From: an uncultured Clostridia bacterium
Lineage (GTDB): Bacteria > Bacillota > Clostridia > Oscillospirales > Acutalibacteraceae
DNA: 64,000 nt
Assembly (NCBI GenBank): GCA_947589415.1
Contig: CANQBP010000006.1
Coordinates: 23,944 to 87,943, forward strand
Direction: 5' to 3'
Below are positions 28,011 through 37,509 of the stretch, one piece after another; position 1 is the stretch's first letter; each line of letters opens with the position of its first letter. The notes beneath the pieces are model-generated. The model did not search any database and was not told the origin of the DNA. It worked only from the letters and a program-made list of their open reading frames with translations. Both the position numbers and the translations under genes were made by a program.

Positions 28011-28481
28011 ATGCGAAAAGAAATAAAAACAAATGCTATGCGTATTCTTGACAGTATGAAAATACCGTACGAAAAGCATTGTTACAGTGAATCAATTTCG
28101 GGCTGCGACGTTGCCGCCGAACTCGGAGAGGACCCCTCTTGTGTTTTCAAAACCCTTGTAACAACAGGAAAAAGCGGCAAACATTACGTCTTTCTTGTAC
28201 CTGTCGCAGAACATCTCGATCTAAAAAAAGCCGCAGCTTCAGTAGGAGAAAAATCCGTGGAAATGCTGAAATCAAAGGAGCTGTTTGCTCTTACCGGATA
28301 TATACACGGAGGCTGTTCGCCGATAGGAATGAAAAAATTTTTTCCGACTGTTATACATTCCTCCGCAAAGTCCTTACAGACAATTTTTTGCAGCGGAGGA
28401 AAAATAGGTCTGCAAATAGAGCTTACGCTTGAGTCCTTATCAAAGGCGATAAAGTTTGAGCTTCATGACATAGTAGTATAA
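28011..28481 (+). CDS. ybaK: Cys-tRNA(Pro)/Cys-tRNA(Cys) deacylase YbaK-type
   Basis: 156 residues, the YbaK/EbsC length. It hydrolyses mischarged aminoacyl-tRNA in trans. Family features seen are the N-terminal MRILDSMKIPYEKHCY, VFKTLVTTGKSG (with the conserved Lys), VPVAEHLDLKKAA and the GYIHGGCSPIGMKK glycine loop. It is a single gene behind its own promoter, followed after 110 bp by the moxR gene. Confidence 0.93.
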   Translation: MRKEIKTNAMRILDSMKIPYEKHCYSESISGCDVAAELGEDPSCVFKTLVTTGKSGKHYVFLVPVAEHLDLKKAAASVGEKSVEMLKSKELFALTGYIHGGCSPIGMKKFFPTVIHSSAKSLQTIFCSGGKIGLQIELTLESLSKAIKFELHDIVV

Positions 28482-28594
28482 GTGTAATCCCCCCGAACGG
28501 TCAGGCTGCTGCGGGTCTGCCGTTGACAGACATTGTCCTTGACTTGGGAGGAGTATTTTAAATCAAACATAAACAATGAACGGAGCGTGAATTG

Positions 28595-29545
28595 ATGTTA
28601 GAACATATCGAAGAGGCATACGGTGTACTTAACGAGGTCAATAAGGCAATTCTCGGAAAGGAAAATGAAATTATTGAAATAATGACCGCATTCCTTGCAA
28701 ACGGTCATGTCCTTCTTGAAGATATTCCCGGAGTAGGAAAAACTACTCTTGCCCTTGCATTTTCTAAGGCAATGGGTATGGACTGCAAAAGGATACAGTT
28801 TACACCCGATGTAATGCCGTCCGACCTTACGGGATTTTCCGTGTACAGACGTGATAAAGATAAATTTGTATATCAGCCCGGCAGCGTATTCTGTAATATT
28901 CTTCTCGCAGACGAAATAAATCGTACTTCCCCTAAAACTCAATCTGCTCTGCTTGAGGTAATGGAGGAAAGGAGAGTATCCGTAGAAGGGGTGACAAGGA
29001 AAGTACCCTCGCCATTTTTGGTTATAGCTACACAAAATCCGTCGGGAACAAGCGGTACGCAGTTCCTGCCGGAGGCACAAATAGACAGATTTATGATAAA
29101 CATGGCATTGGGATACCCCGATTTTGAAAGTGAGCTTGAAATTGCCCGTTCCACGGGAATAAATTCACGCCTGCAAAACGTTTCACCTGTACTTACCAAA
29201 GATATTTTTCTTGAAATGCAAAATGATATACATAATGTATATATAAAAGATGAGGTTTACAGATATTTGCTTCAGTTAGTTGCGGCAACAAGAAATCACC
29301 CCTATATTGAAAGAGGTGCAAGCCCCCGTGCAACTATTGCTCTTGTTAAAATGTCAAAGGCATATGCTTGGCTCAAGGGAAGAAAGTTCGTCGTCCCCGG
29401 AGATATTCAAACACAAGTACCCTATGTGCTTAGCCACCGCATTATTCCGGGTTCGTCCGCAAAACTCGGAAACGTGGATAAGACCACAATTATAAAAAAT
29501 ATTATTCAAACAGTCGACCTGCCGTATATGGGAGCAAAAGTATGA
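28595..29545 (+). CDS. MoxR-family AAA+ ATPase
   Basis: About 316 residues. Walker A is EDIPGVGKTTLAL, Walker B is ILLADEINR, and ATQNPSGTSGTQFLPEAQIDRF is typical of MoxR. These ATPases act as chaperones or insertion factors for partner proteins with VWA or DUF58 domains. The ATG at 28595 is chosen (GGAGCG upstream). Its stop overlaps the start of the DUF58 gene. Confidence 0.93.
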   Translation: MLEHIEEAYGVLNEVNKAILGKENEIIEIMTAFLANGHVLLEDIPGVGKTTLALAFSKAMGMDCKRIQFTPDVMPSDLTGFSVYRRDKDKFVYQPGSVFCNILLADEINRTSPKTQSALLEVMEERRVSVEGVTRKVPSPFLVIATQNPSGTSGTQFLPEAQIDRFMINMALGYPDFESELEIARSTGINSRLQNVSPVLTKDIFLEMQNDIHNVYIKDEVYRYLLQLVAATRNHPYIERGASPRATIALVKMSKAYAWLKGRKFVVPGDIQTQVPYVLSHRIIPGSSAKLGNVDKTTIIKNIIQTVDLPYMGAKV

Positions 29546-30633
29546 GAAAACTCGCCGCATTTATAATTATATTTGCTATCTGGTATTTTGCGGGTATGAA
29601 TTTCCAGCCGAACCTTCTCACTGTATCGGTATGTCTTGCCGCTGTTGTTATTATATCATTTATTTTTTCAAGAATAATAAGAAATAAGCTCGATGTGTAC
29701 ATACCTCCGCAGGAAAATCTTGCATATAAAAATACCGAAAACTCCCTGAAACTGACCGCGGAAAATAAAAGCAGTTTCCCTGTAAACCGTTTTGCGGCAA
29801 AAATTGAAATGAAATACAAGACCGACAGTAAGGGTACAATAAAAAAACTCAGCGGCAGCGCGGCAGGCAAAAATGACGGCAATACGGAGGCGGAATTTTA
29901 TTTCAGTGCGCCGTACTGCGGTCTTATAGAAGCAAATATTAAAAAAATAAGAGTTTACGACTATTTCGGCTTTTTTTCAAACTCAAAAAAACTGCGCCAC
30001 GAAAAGCATGATATCTTCATAGTACCTCAAACAAAGGACATGAAAATTTTAATGCCCCCTTACGGAACATATACATCACACCCCGTTGCAGACTCATCTT
30101 CAAACAGTTCCGGAGATGACCATAGCGAAATACGTCTTTTAAGGGAGTACCGTGACGGCGACCTTATACGTCATATACACAAAAACATGACCGCAAAAAC
30201 ACAAAAGTTATGGATAAAGGAGTATAATAAGGAAAACGATTACATATTCGACCTTATTCTTAATACCTCGGATGCGGCTATCACAACGGAATTGCTTGAT
30301 TCACTGTATGAAATTGTTTTTGCCGTTCTCGGTACGCTTATTAAAAACGAGGTAACGGTAAAACTTCATTGGTACGATAAAAACGTAAACGGCATGAGAA
30401 ATGCCGATATTTCCGATCAGGAAACTTTACTGAAAATTGTACCCGATTTATACAGGTCGGATATGAATTGTACAGCAGACGAATTTTATTATGCTTCGGG
30501 CAATCATGACAATGAAAATATGATGATAAATTCAAAGCTCGAATGGTATTTCGGGAAAAAACATATATATTCTTTTAACAAGGACAATATAGAAAATGAT
30601 TTGATATGTAATGTTTTTGATTTGAGGAGGTGA
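29542..30633 (+). CDS. DUF58 domain protein
   Basis: 363 residues. Two N-terminal membrane segments (about 1-20 and 30-50) are followed by a beta-rich part and the DUF58 signature SEIRLLREYRDGDLIRHIH (about residues 193-212). The partner MoxR and transglutaminase genes overlap it at both ends (ATGA and GTGA). Such three-gene cassettes are common, with an envelope-related role that is poorly defined. Confidence 0.9.
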   Translation: MRKLAAFIIIFAIWYFAGMNFQPNLLTVSVCLAAVVIISFIFSRIIRNKLDVYIPPQENLAYKNTENSLKLTAENKSSFPVNRFAAKIEMKYKTDSKGTIKKLSGSAAGKNDGNTEAEFYFSAPYCGLIEANIKKIRVYDYFGFFSNSKKLRHEKHDIFIVPQTKDMKILMPPYGTYTSHPVADSSSNSSGDDHSEIRLLREYRDGDLIRHIHKNMTAKTQKLWIKEYNKENDYIFDLILNTSDAAITTELLDSLYEIVFAVLGTLIKNEVTVKLHWYDKNVNGMRNADISDQETLLKIVPDLYRSDMNCTADEFYYASGNHDNENMMINSKLEWYFGKKHIYSFNKDNIENDLICNVFDLRR

Positions 30634-33293
30634 TTCGTATTAAGAGTATAAGGAAAACCAAAAGCATAAAAATACACACGGTTAGGACGGATATTTCAAG
30701 GAAAGAACGCTCAAAACAGGAACGTATGCGTAAACTGCCGGACAAAAATCCCTTGCTGCTTATACTGTACCTTGCAGGGATTATCGGTATAATGACAGCA
30801 GCAAATACGGTGCTGAATATTGAAAATGAATATTTTGTTGCGGCAGTAATTTTTGTTGCTGTCATTAGTACACTATTGTGGTATGTTTATTTATATCATA
30901 ACAAATACTTCAATTATATTGTTATTCCCGTGAGTGCGCTGCTGATCATATTGATTTTTTTTAATATAAATTCCGTAATGGAAAATATGCAGTCGCTGTA
31001 CAGCGGTTCATTTACGGGACTGTCCCCTCTCATCACGATTGTTATTTCATATATGTGCGTATTGCTTATTTTTACATTGGAATTTATTTCCCGCAATCAC
31101 TCCGTAATGTTTCTTATATGCGCCGCAATTCTCACATTCGGTCCAATCTTTCAGATAAACTTCTCCCCCTTAACGGTTATTTTGATTACTGCCTTTCAAT
31201 TCGGTTTCATAGTACTGAATATGAACTCCGCCCCGTCCAAAAAAAGCCTTATAGTAAAAAAACACAGGAAAACCGGATTTCTATGTACGATCATAGCCGC
31301 TGTTACAATAACACTATGCTTTCTGCCGTCATTCGTTATAGAAAACATTTATGAAAATGACATTCTATCTCATGTGTATTTTGTTGACGGTATTATACAG
31401 AATATCGGAAAATATTTCTCTAACAGAACCGAAAACAATATCATTGACGGATCGGTCAGCAGGGGAAATCTAAATTCGAGCGGAGATAAAATATTCAGTG
31501 CCGATCTTGTCAATGCCTTTGACAAAAATCTTTATCTGAAAGCGTTCACGGGCAAAAATTACAACGGAAATAAATGGAATAACTCACTCGAATATTTCAC
31601 GGAGGATAACGGGCTGTACTTATTCGACAACACTTTGTACTCGCCAAAATTTTATCCGAGTTCAAGCAATGACCCCGATTTTTATATGTACAACTCCAAT
31701 CACCGCCCGCAATACTATTATCGTGAACATTTTGTTAATAATATCATACAAAACAGCATAAATAATTTTTTCACAAAGCTCGATAATATATTTAAAGAAC
31801 ATGAAATAGATGCGGAAATTATATCTGTTACAAACAGTACAACGCCGGAAAGTTCCCAAAGCATAACCGTATACGGGACAAATGATTTTTGGGCAATTAT
31901 CAGCTATAAAGAAGAAAGTATTGTTTATTCCGTAAATCAACAGGAAGCCGTAACCTTATACCTTAATTTCGGAAGTATTCCGAATTATCCCTCAAAACTT
32001 CTCACAAGAAGTTCAGATGTTGTAAATTCAATATACAGCGACGGCATTTCAACCGAATCATACGCTGACAATAATGTAAACAGAATACGCATTACACCGG
32101 AAAGGAATAAATCAATAAACGTTCTCGTTCCGTATTATTCGGAAAAAGATGAAGGTGATATAGCGCCGGCTATCCCCTCCGTTTCCTTTTCATACGATAC
32201 TTCTTTCGGAAATACCGAAACCGCAAGGCAGCTTTATGCCGCTAATAAATGGGAGGGCAGCAAAACATACGAAGATTTTATTGATGATTATATGTCTGAA
32301 ATAAAAAATGAATATACATACGTTCCCTATCAAAATATGCCGCAGCTTACACGTTTGTGCAGTGAAACGAAACTTACGGAGCTTAACGAAATCACAACAT
32401 TCATACTGTACACTCTTCAAACTCATGCCTCTTATTCAACAACACCCGGAAATGTTCCGTACAACAAAGATACGGTAGAATACTTCCTCTTTGAAAATCA
32501 TAAGGGATATTGCGTTCACTATGCGACCGCCGCCGCACTTATGTACAGAATGTTCGGTATTCCGTCAAGATATGTTACCGGCTATACGATAAGCAATGAT
32601 ATTTTAAAAGCATCGGACAGTACAAACAGCACAAGCAGTGATTACAAATACAGAGCTGACGTCACGGACAAAATGGCTCATGCATGGGTGGAAATATTTT
32701 TAAAAGATTACGGCTGGGTGCCTGTCGAGGTCACACCGAATACTAACGGTGATATGACAGCGGAATATCCGGGATATGATAGAAGTGAAATGAACCGCAT
32801 AATGGAAAAATATGATTGGCATTTCAACAAACACAATGTTACAGACTCAGATGATCAGATTGACGCTGCAAACAGCGAAATATCTCCCACTCAAATCATG
32901 CTTATAATTTTCTTTAGTCTTATATTTGCCTCTATAATTTTTCTCCCCGTAAGACTTATGTTCGTTTTGCGTAAACAAAACTCAATCGGCTGCCGTAAAC
33001 TTTTTGACAAACTTATACGCTGTCTTCACTACTGCGGTCTGCTTACAGGGTTAAACGGCTCTGAAGAACACTTTGCGGAAGTTCTATGTCATGCGGTACC
33101 CGCGGTAAGCAGCAGCGACTCCGTACGTCTGGTAGAAATACTTCAAAAAGTCAATTTCTCCGAAAACGAATTTGTTGAAACCGAAGAAAGGGATTTTGTT
33201 CAGAAAATATACGAAAAATCAGCTAAGTATCTTTACAAAAATTTGAAATGGTATAAAAAACCGATATTCAGATATATTAAGTGCTTCTGCTGA
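30630..33293 (+). CDS. Membrane protein with extracellular transglutaminase-like domain
   Basis: About 887 residues. Seven membrane segments occupy the first 230 residues and one lies near 750-775, flanking a large external domain. The transglutaminase core has Cys (about 628) in GYCVHYATAAALMYRMFG, His (about 684) in AHAWVEIF, and PVEVTPN, in which a Glu stands at the usual Asp position, as in some relatives. Start: the GTG at 30630 overlaps the strong GAGGAGG (30624-30630), leaving no spacing. An ATT at 30639 sits 8 bp after that site and is a possible non-canonical start. Confidence 0.88.
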   Translation: MIRIKSIRKTKSIKIHTVRTDISRKERSKQERMRKLPDKNPLLLILYLAGIIGIMTAANTVLNIENEYFVAAVIFVAVISTLLWYVYLYHNKYFNYIVIPVSALLIILIFFNINSVMENMQSLYSGSFTGLSPLITIVISYMCVLLIFTLEFISRNHSVMFLICAAILTFGPIFQINFSPLTVILITAFQFGFIVLNMNSAPSKKSLIVKKHRKTGFLCTIIAAVTITLCFLPSFVIENIYENDILSHVYFVDGIIQNIGKYFSNRTENNIIDGSVSRGNLNSSGDKIFSADLVNAFDKNLYLKAFTGKNYNGNKWNNSLEYFTEDNGLYLFDNTLYSPKFYPSSSNDPDFYMYNSNHRPQYYYREHFVNNIIQNSINNFFTKLDNIFKEHEIDAEIISVTNSTTPESSQSITVYGTNDFWAIISYKEESIVYSVNQQEAVTLYLNFGSIPNYPSKLLTRSSDVVNSIYSDGISTESYADNNVNRIRITPERNKSINVLVPYYSEKDEGDIAPAIPSVSFSYDTSFGNTETARQLYAANKWEGSKTYEDFIDDYMSEIKNEYTYVPYQNMPQLTRLCSETKLTELNEITTFILYTLQTHASYSTTPGNVPYNKDTVEYFLFENHKGYCVHYATAAALMYRMFGIPSRYVTGYTISNDILKASDSTNSTSSDYKYRADVTDKMAHAWVEIFLKDYGWVPVEVTPNTNGDMTAEYPGYDRSEMNRIMEKYDWHFNKHNVTDSDDQIDAANSEISPTQIMLIIFFSLIFASIIFLPVRLMFVLRKQNSIGCRKLFDKLIRCLHYCGLLTGLNGSEEHFAEVLCHAVPAVSSSDSVRLVEILQKVNFSENEFVETEERDFVQKIYEKSAKYLYKNLKWYKKPIFRYIKCFC

Positions 33294-33302
33294 CAACATA
33301 TA

Positions 33303-33358
33303 CGGGTCTGACGGTCGTAATTATTAAAAACGACTGTCAGACCCGCAATTTTTATATT
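33303..33358 (+). terminator. Terminator of the moxR-DUF58-transglutaminase operon
   Basis: A 16-bp stem (33303-33318 with 33330-33345, one mismatch) is followed by AATTTTTATATTC on the plus strand. Confidence 0.88.
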
Positions 33359-33503
33359 CTATAAAAAAACAGAATAAAGGCAAAAGTGCTGTTCTGCATT
33401 CTAAAATTAACCAAACAAATTCCTTACACGCAGCCGGGTGTTCACTACATGATTTTCCCGCCCGAAACGCTTATAATAATATTTTTTGCCTAAAAAACAG
33501 AAA
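33359..33503. other. Intergenic region before the rpoB promoter
   Basis: No gene is seen on either strand between the terminator at 33303-33358 and the rpoB promoter. In particular there are no rplK, rplA, rplJ or rplL sequences. Confidence 0.7.
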
Positions 33504-33547
33504 ACTGCTGTCAAACACTTGACAACAGCAGTTTATAGTGCTATAAT
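33504..33547 (+). promoter_or_regulatory. Consensus rpoB promoter with an inverted repeat over the -35 box
   Basis: TTGACA (33519-33524) and TATAAT (33542-33547) are 17 bp apart. The -35 box is one arm of a perfect dyad, TGTCAA (33509-33514)-ACAC-TTGACA, extended by outer CTGCTG/CAGCAG arms. The dyad could be an operator, or a hairpin if read through. Confidence 0.85.
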
Positions 33548-33613
33548 TTTAAAATGCACCATTGTAGAAAAGTATGCCGTTTTGGTCTTTTCAACGCTCA
33601 TAACACCAAAACA

Positions 33614-33629
33614 CTAATATGCATATTAG
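33614..33629. repeat. 16-bp perfect palindrome in the rpoB leader
   Basis: CTAATATGCATATTAG reads the same on both strands. It lies in the 5' leader about 65 bp after the promoter and 93 bp before the rpoB start codon. Function unknown. Confidence 0.6.
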
Positions 33630-33722
33630 CACAAAATCAAAAAAAAATCAAGTACTATTTTTCGTGCTGTTTCTCGGTGCAGGCATATTTCATCAAAGCA
33701 GAATTTTGAATGGAGTGATTGT

Positions 33723-36700
33723 ATGGTAAACGTCAAACCCGTTCGACTTGGCAAAACCGAACGAATGAGCTTCTCACATATCGACGAGGTTCTTGAAATG
33801 CCTAACCTTATCGAGATCCAGAAGGATTCATACAGATGGTTCCTCGAAAAGGGTCTTAAAGAGGTTTTTGAAGATGTGTCCGGAATAACGGACTTTTCCG
33901 GAAATCTTGTTCTTGATTTTGTGGATTATAAGCTCGACGTAACAAAGCCTAATTACAGCATAGCAGAATGTAAGGAAAGAGATGCTACATATTCGGCTCC
34001 CCTTAAAGTAACCGTACAGCTTACCAAGCCCGACGGCGAGGTTCAGGTGCATGATAATATCTTTATGGGTGACTTTCCTCTTATGACACCGAGCGGTACA
34101 TTCGTTATAAACGGTGCCGAACGTGTTATAGTTTCCCAGCTTGTCCGTTCACCGGGCGCTTACTATAAGATGGATCATGACAAATACGGCAATAAGCTGT
34201 TCAGCGCAACAGTTATACCGAACAGAGGTGCATGGCTCGAATACGAAAATGATGCAAACAGCGTATTCTATGTCCGCATTGATAAAAACAGAAAACTGCC
34301 CGTAACTACCTTTATCAGGGCTCTCGGATATGAGAACGGTCTTGAAAGTAATTCGGAGATAATAGAATATTTCGGTGACGATAAACTCATAACCGCTACC
34401 CTTGAAAAGGATAATACCTCCAACGGAGAAGATGCACTTAAAGAAGTTTATAAAAAGCTGCGTCCGAGTGAACCGGCAACTAAAGATGCTGCGCAGGCTC
34501 ATCTCAACAATCTTTTCTTTGACTCAAGACGTTATGATATGTCGAGGGTAGGAAGATATAAATACAATAAAAAACTCGGCATAGCAAACAGACTTGCCAA
34601 TCAGGTACTCGCAAGACCAATAATAAGTGATGAAGGCGAGCTTATTGCGGAGGAAGGCGACTTTATATCCAAAGATCGGGCAATGGAAATCGAGGATATG
34701 GGCATAACGGTTGCATATGTAAAGCCGCAGGCAACTTTGAATGAGGTTCAGCCCACCGAAGTAAAAATCATATCAAACGGTATGGTCGATATATCAAAAT
34801 ACGTTGATTTTGATGCAAAAGAAGAATGCGGACTTAACGAAAAAGTACGCTGGGTAGTACTCAAGGAAATACTTTCAAAAGGGCTTAACGATGATGACCT
34901 TAAATTGGAGCTAAGAAAGAATAAAGATCTTCTTATCCCTAAACATATAATCGTTGACGATATTTATGCAACGATAAACTATATGCTCACACTCTCCCAC
35001 GGAATAGGAACTACCGACGACATAGATCATCTCGGTAACAGAAGAATACGCTCGGTCGGAGAGCTGCTGCAAAATCAGTTCCGTATCGGATTTACAAGAC
35101 TCCAAAGAGTAATCACGGAGAGAATGACAAGCCAAGCACAAGATTATGAACACATTGATCCGAAGTCACTTATCAACATTCGACCGGTAACTGCCGCTAT
35201 AAAGGAATTTTTCGGTTCTTCTCCGCTGTCGCAGTTCATGGATCAGAATAACCCGCTTGCCGAGCTTACGCATAAGCGACGTCTTTCAGCCCTCGGTCCC
35301 GGCGGTCTTTCCCGTGACAGAGCAGGATTTGAAGTTCGTGACGTACACTATACGCATTACGGAAGAATGTGTCCTATCGAAACGCCTGAAGGCCCTAACA
35401 TCGGTCTTATCTCCTATCTTGCAACATTTGCAAAAATAAATAAATACGGTCTTATAGAAGCTCCGTATCGTAAGGTAGACAAAGAAACCGGTATAGTTAC
35501 CGACCATGTTGACTATATGACGGCTGATATTGAGGATAACTACATCGTTGCGCAGGCTAACGAACCGCTTGACGAAAACGGAAGATTTGTAAATGCCAAA
35601 ATAGTCGGCAGACACCGTGATGAGTTTGTTGAGGTTGAACGCTCTATGGCGGACTATATGGACGTTTCGCCTAAAATGGTAGTATCCGTCGCAACGGCAA
35701 TGATACCGTTCCTTGAAAACGATGATGCAAACCGTGCGCTTATGGGTTCAAATATGCAGCGTCAGGCTGTTCCGCTCCTTGTTACGGAGTCACCCATAGT
35801 CGGAACGGGTATGGAATATAAAGCAGGCGTAGACTCCGGAGTATGTATAATTTCGGAAGAGGACGGCGTAGTTAAAGCTGTCAGCGCAAGGCAGATTAAG
35901 GTACAGTACGATTCCGGAAGAGTTCAAACTTTTGAGGTTACAAAATTCAGCCGTTCCAACCAAGGCACTTGTATAAATCAGGTGCCGATCGTAAACGTAG
36001 GACAAAGAGTAGAAAAAGGCGAAGTTCTCGCTGACGGCCCCGCTACACACAACGGAGAAATTTCCCTCGGAAAAAATGCCCTTATCGGCTTTATGACATG
36101 GGAAGGCTATAATTACGAGGATGCCGTTCTTCTTAATGAAAAAATCGTAAGAGATGATGTATATACATCGATCCATATAGAGGAATACGAAACAGAGGCA
36201 AGAGATACCAAACTCGGCCCGGAAGAAATAACAAGAGAAATTCCCAATATCGGTGAAGATCAGCTCCGTGATCTTGATGAGAACGGTATTATCCATATCG
36301 GTGCAGAGGTTCATTCCGGAGATATCCTTGTAGGAAAGGTAACTCCTAAGGGAGAAACCGAACTTACAGCAGAGGAAAGACTTCTGCGTGCTATATTCGG
36401 AGAAAAATCGAGAGAAGTCAGAGATACATCGCTGCGTGTGCCTCACGGTGAGTACGGTATTATTGTTGATGTCAAGGTATTCAACAAGGAAGATCCCGAC
36501 AGCGAGCTTTCACCAGGCGTAAATAAGGTAGTAAGATGCTATATTGCACAAAAGCGTAAAATACAGGTCGGAGATAAAATGGCAGGCCGACACGGCAATA
36601 AGGGTGTCGTTTCGAGAATACTCCCCGAAGAGGATATGCCTTTCCTCCCCGACGGCAGACCGCTTGATATCGTTCTTAACCCCCTCGGCGTACCTTCACG

Positions 36701-37487
36701 AATGAATATCGGTCAGGTACTTGAGGTACACCTCGGCTATGCCGCAAAGGCTCTCGGCTGGAAGATCATGACTCCCGTATTTGACGGCGCACATGAAGAT
36801 GATATATTCCAATGCTTTAAAGATGCGGGAATAAGTGAGGACGGTAAAATAAGGCTAAGGGACGGACGAACGGGTGAATATTTCGATAATCCCGTTACGG
36901 TCGGATATATGTATTACCTCAAGCTGCACCACCTTGTTGACGATAAAATCCACGCACGTTCAACAGGCCCCTACTCACTTATTACACAACAGCCTCTCGG
37001 CGGTAAAGCCCAGTTCGGCGGACAGCGTTTCGGTGAAATGGAGGTATGGGCACTTGAGGCATACGGTGCGGCATATACACTCCAAGAAATTCTTACCGTA
37101 AAATCCGATGACGTGGTCGGACGTGTCAAGACATATGAGGCTATTGTTAAGGGACAGAATATTCCTAAGCCGGGTATTCCGGAATCATTTAAGGTGCTTA
37201 TTAAGGAATTTCAGTCACTCGCACTCGATATAAAAGTATATGACAAAAACAATAACGAAATTGACCTTTCCGTTGACTTAGATGATGATGCACCTGTCGA
37301 TGCAACTATACTTGACGAAAAGAACATATTAGATGAATCCGATGAGGAAATCGAAGGCTACCAGTATACAGATAAAAACGGCGATGATGAAATTATCGAA
37401 AAGGACGAATTTGATGATGACGAATTTAACTTTGATAAAGATGATTACGCCGATATTGACGGAAACGATGACGATGATAATTTCTAA
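33723..37487 (+). CDS. rpoB: DNA-directed RNA polymerase subunit beta
   Basis: 1254 residues. The rifampicin pocket is intact: [15 protein letters not shown], then [18 protein letters not shown]. Other hallmarks are the [15 protein letters not shown] and [12 protein letters not shown] motifs, the [12 protein letters not shown] motif and the C-terminal [19 protein letters not shown]. An unusually acidic tail of about 70 residues (from about 1185) follows the conserved core; it is nearly all Asp/Glu with a few hydrophobics. rpoC starts 22 bp downstream. No rplJL genes precede it. Confidence 0.98.
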   Translation: MVNVKPVRLGKTERMSFSHIDEVLEMPNLIEIQKDSYRWFLEKGLKEVFEDVSGITDFSGNLVLDFVDYKLDVTKPNYSIAECKERDATYSAPLKVTVQLTKPDGEVQVHDNIFMGDFPLMTPSGTFVINGAERVIVSQLVRSPGAYYKMDHDKYGNKLFSATVIPNRGAWLEYENDANSVFYVRIDKNRKLPVTTFIRALGYENGLESNSEIIEYFGDDKLITATLEKDNTSNGEDALKEVYKKLRPSEPATKDAAQAHLNNLFFDSRRYDMSRVGRYKYNKKLGIANRLANQVLARPIISDEGELIAEEGDFISKDRAMEIEDMGITVAYVKPQATLNEVQPTEVKIISNGMVDISKYVDFDAKEECGLNEKVRWVVLKEILSKGLNDDDLKLELRKNKDLLIPKHIIVDDIYATINYMLTLSHGIGTTDDIDHLGNRRIRSVGELLQNQFRIGFTRLQRVITERMTSQAQDYEHIDPKSLINIRPVTAAIKEFFGSSPLSQFMDQNNPLAELTHKRRLSALGPGGLSRDRAGFEVRDVHYTHYGRMCPIETPEGPNIGLISYLATFAKINKYGLIEAPYRKVDKETGIVTDHVDYMTADIEDNYIVAQANEPLDENGRFVNAKIVGRHRDEFVEVERSMADYMDVSPKMVVSVATAMIPFLENDDANRALMGSNMQRQAVPLLVTESPIVGTGMEYKAGVDSGVCIISEEDGVVKAVSARQIKVQYDSGRVQTFEVTKFSRSNQGTCINQVPIVNVGQRVEKGEVLADGPATHNGEISLGKNALIGFMTWEGYNYEDAVLLNEKIVRDDVYTSIHIEEYETEARDTKLGPEEITREIPNIGEDQLRDLDENGIIHIGAEVHSGDILVGKVTPKGETELTAEERLLRAIFGEKSREVRDTSLRVPHGEYGIIVDVKVFNKEDPDSELSPGVNKVVRCYIAQKRKIQVGDKMAGRHGNKGVVSRILPEEDMPFLPDGRPLDIVLNPLGVPSRMNIGQVLEVHLGYAAKALGWKIMTPVFDGAHEDDIFQCFKDAGISEDGKIRLRDGRTGEYFDNPVTVGYMYYLKLHHLVDDKIHARSTGPYSLITQQPLGGKAQFGGQRFGEMEVWALEAYGAAYTLQEILTVKSDDVVGRVKTYEAIVKGQNIPKPGIPESFKVLIKEFQSLALDIKVYDKNNNEIDLSVDLDDDAPVDATILDEKNILDESDEEIEGYQYTDKNGDDEIIEKDEFDDDEFNFDKDDYADIDGNDDDDNF

Positions 37488-37509
37488 TTGAAAGGGGAAT
37501 TGCTGACGT

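Noticed and set aside
33487..33515. Divergent promoter on the minus strand from the TGTCAA arm of the rpoB dyad
   Set aside because: At 17-bp spacing the -10 position reads TAGGCA, which is a poor match, and no minus-strand gene follows.
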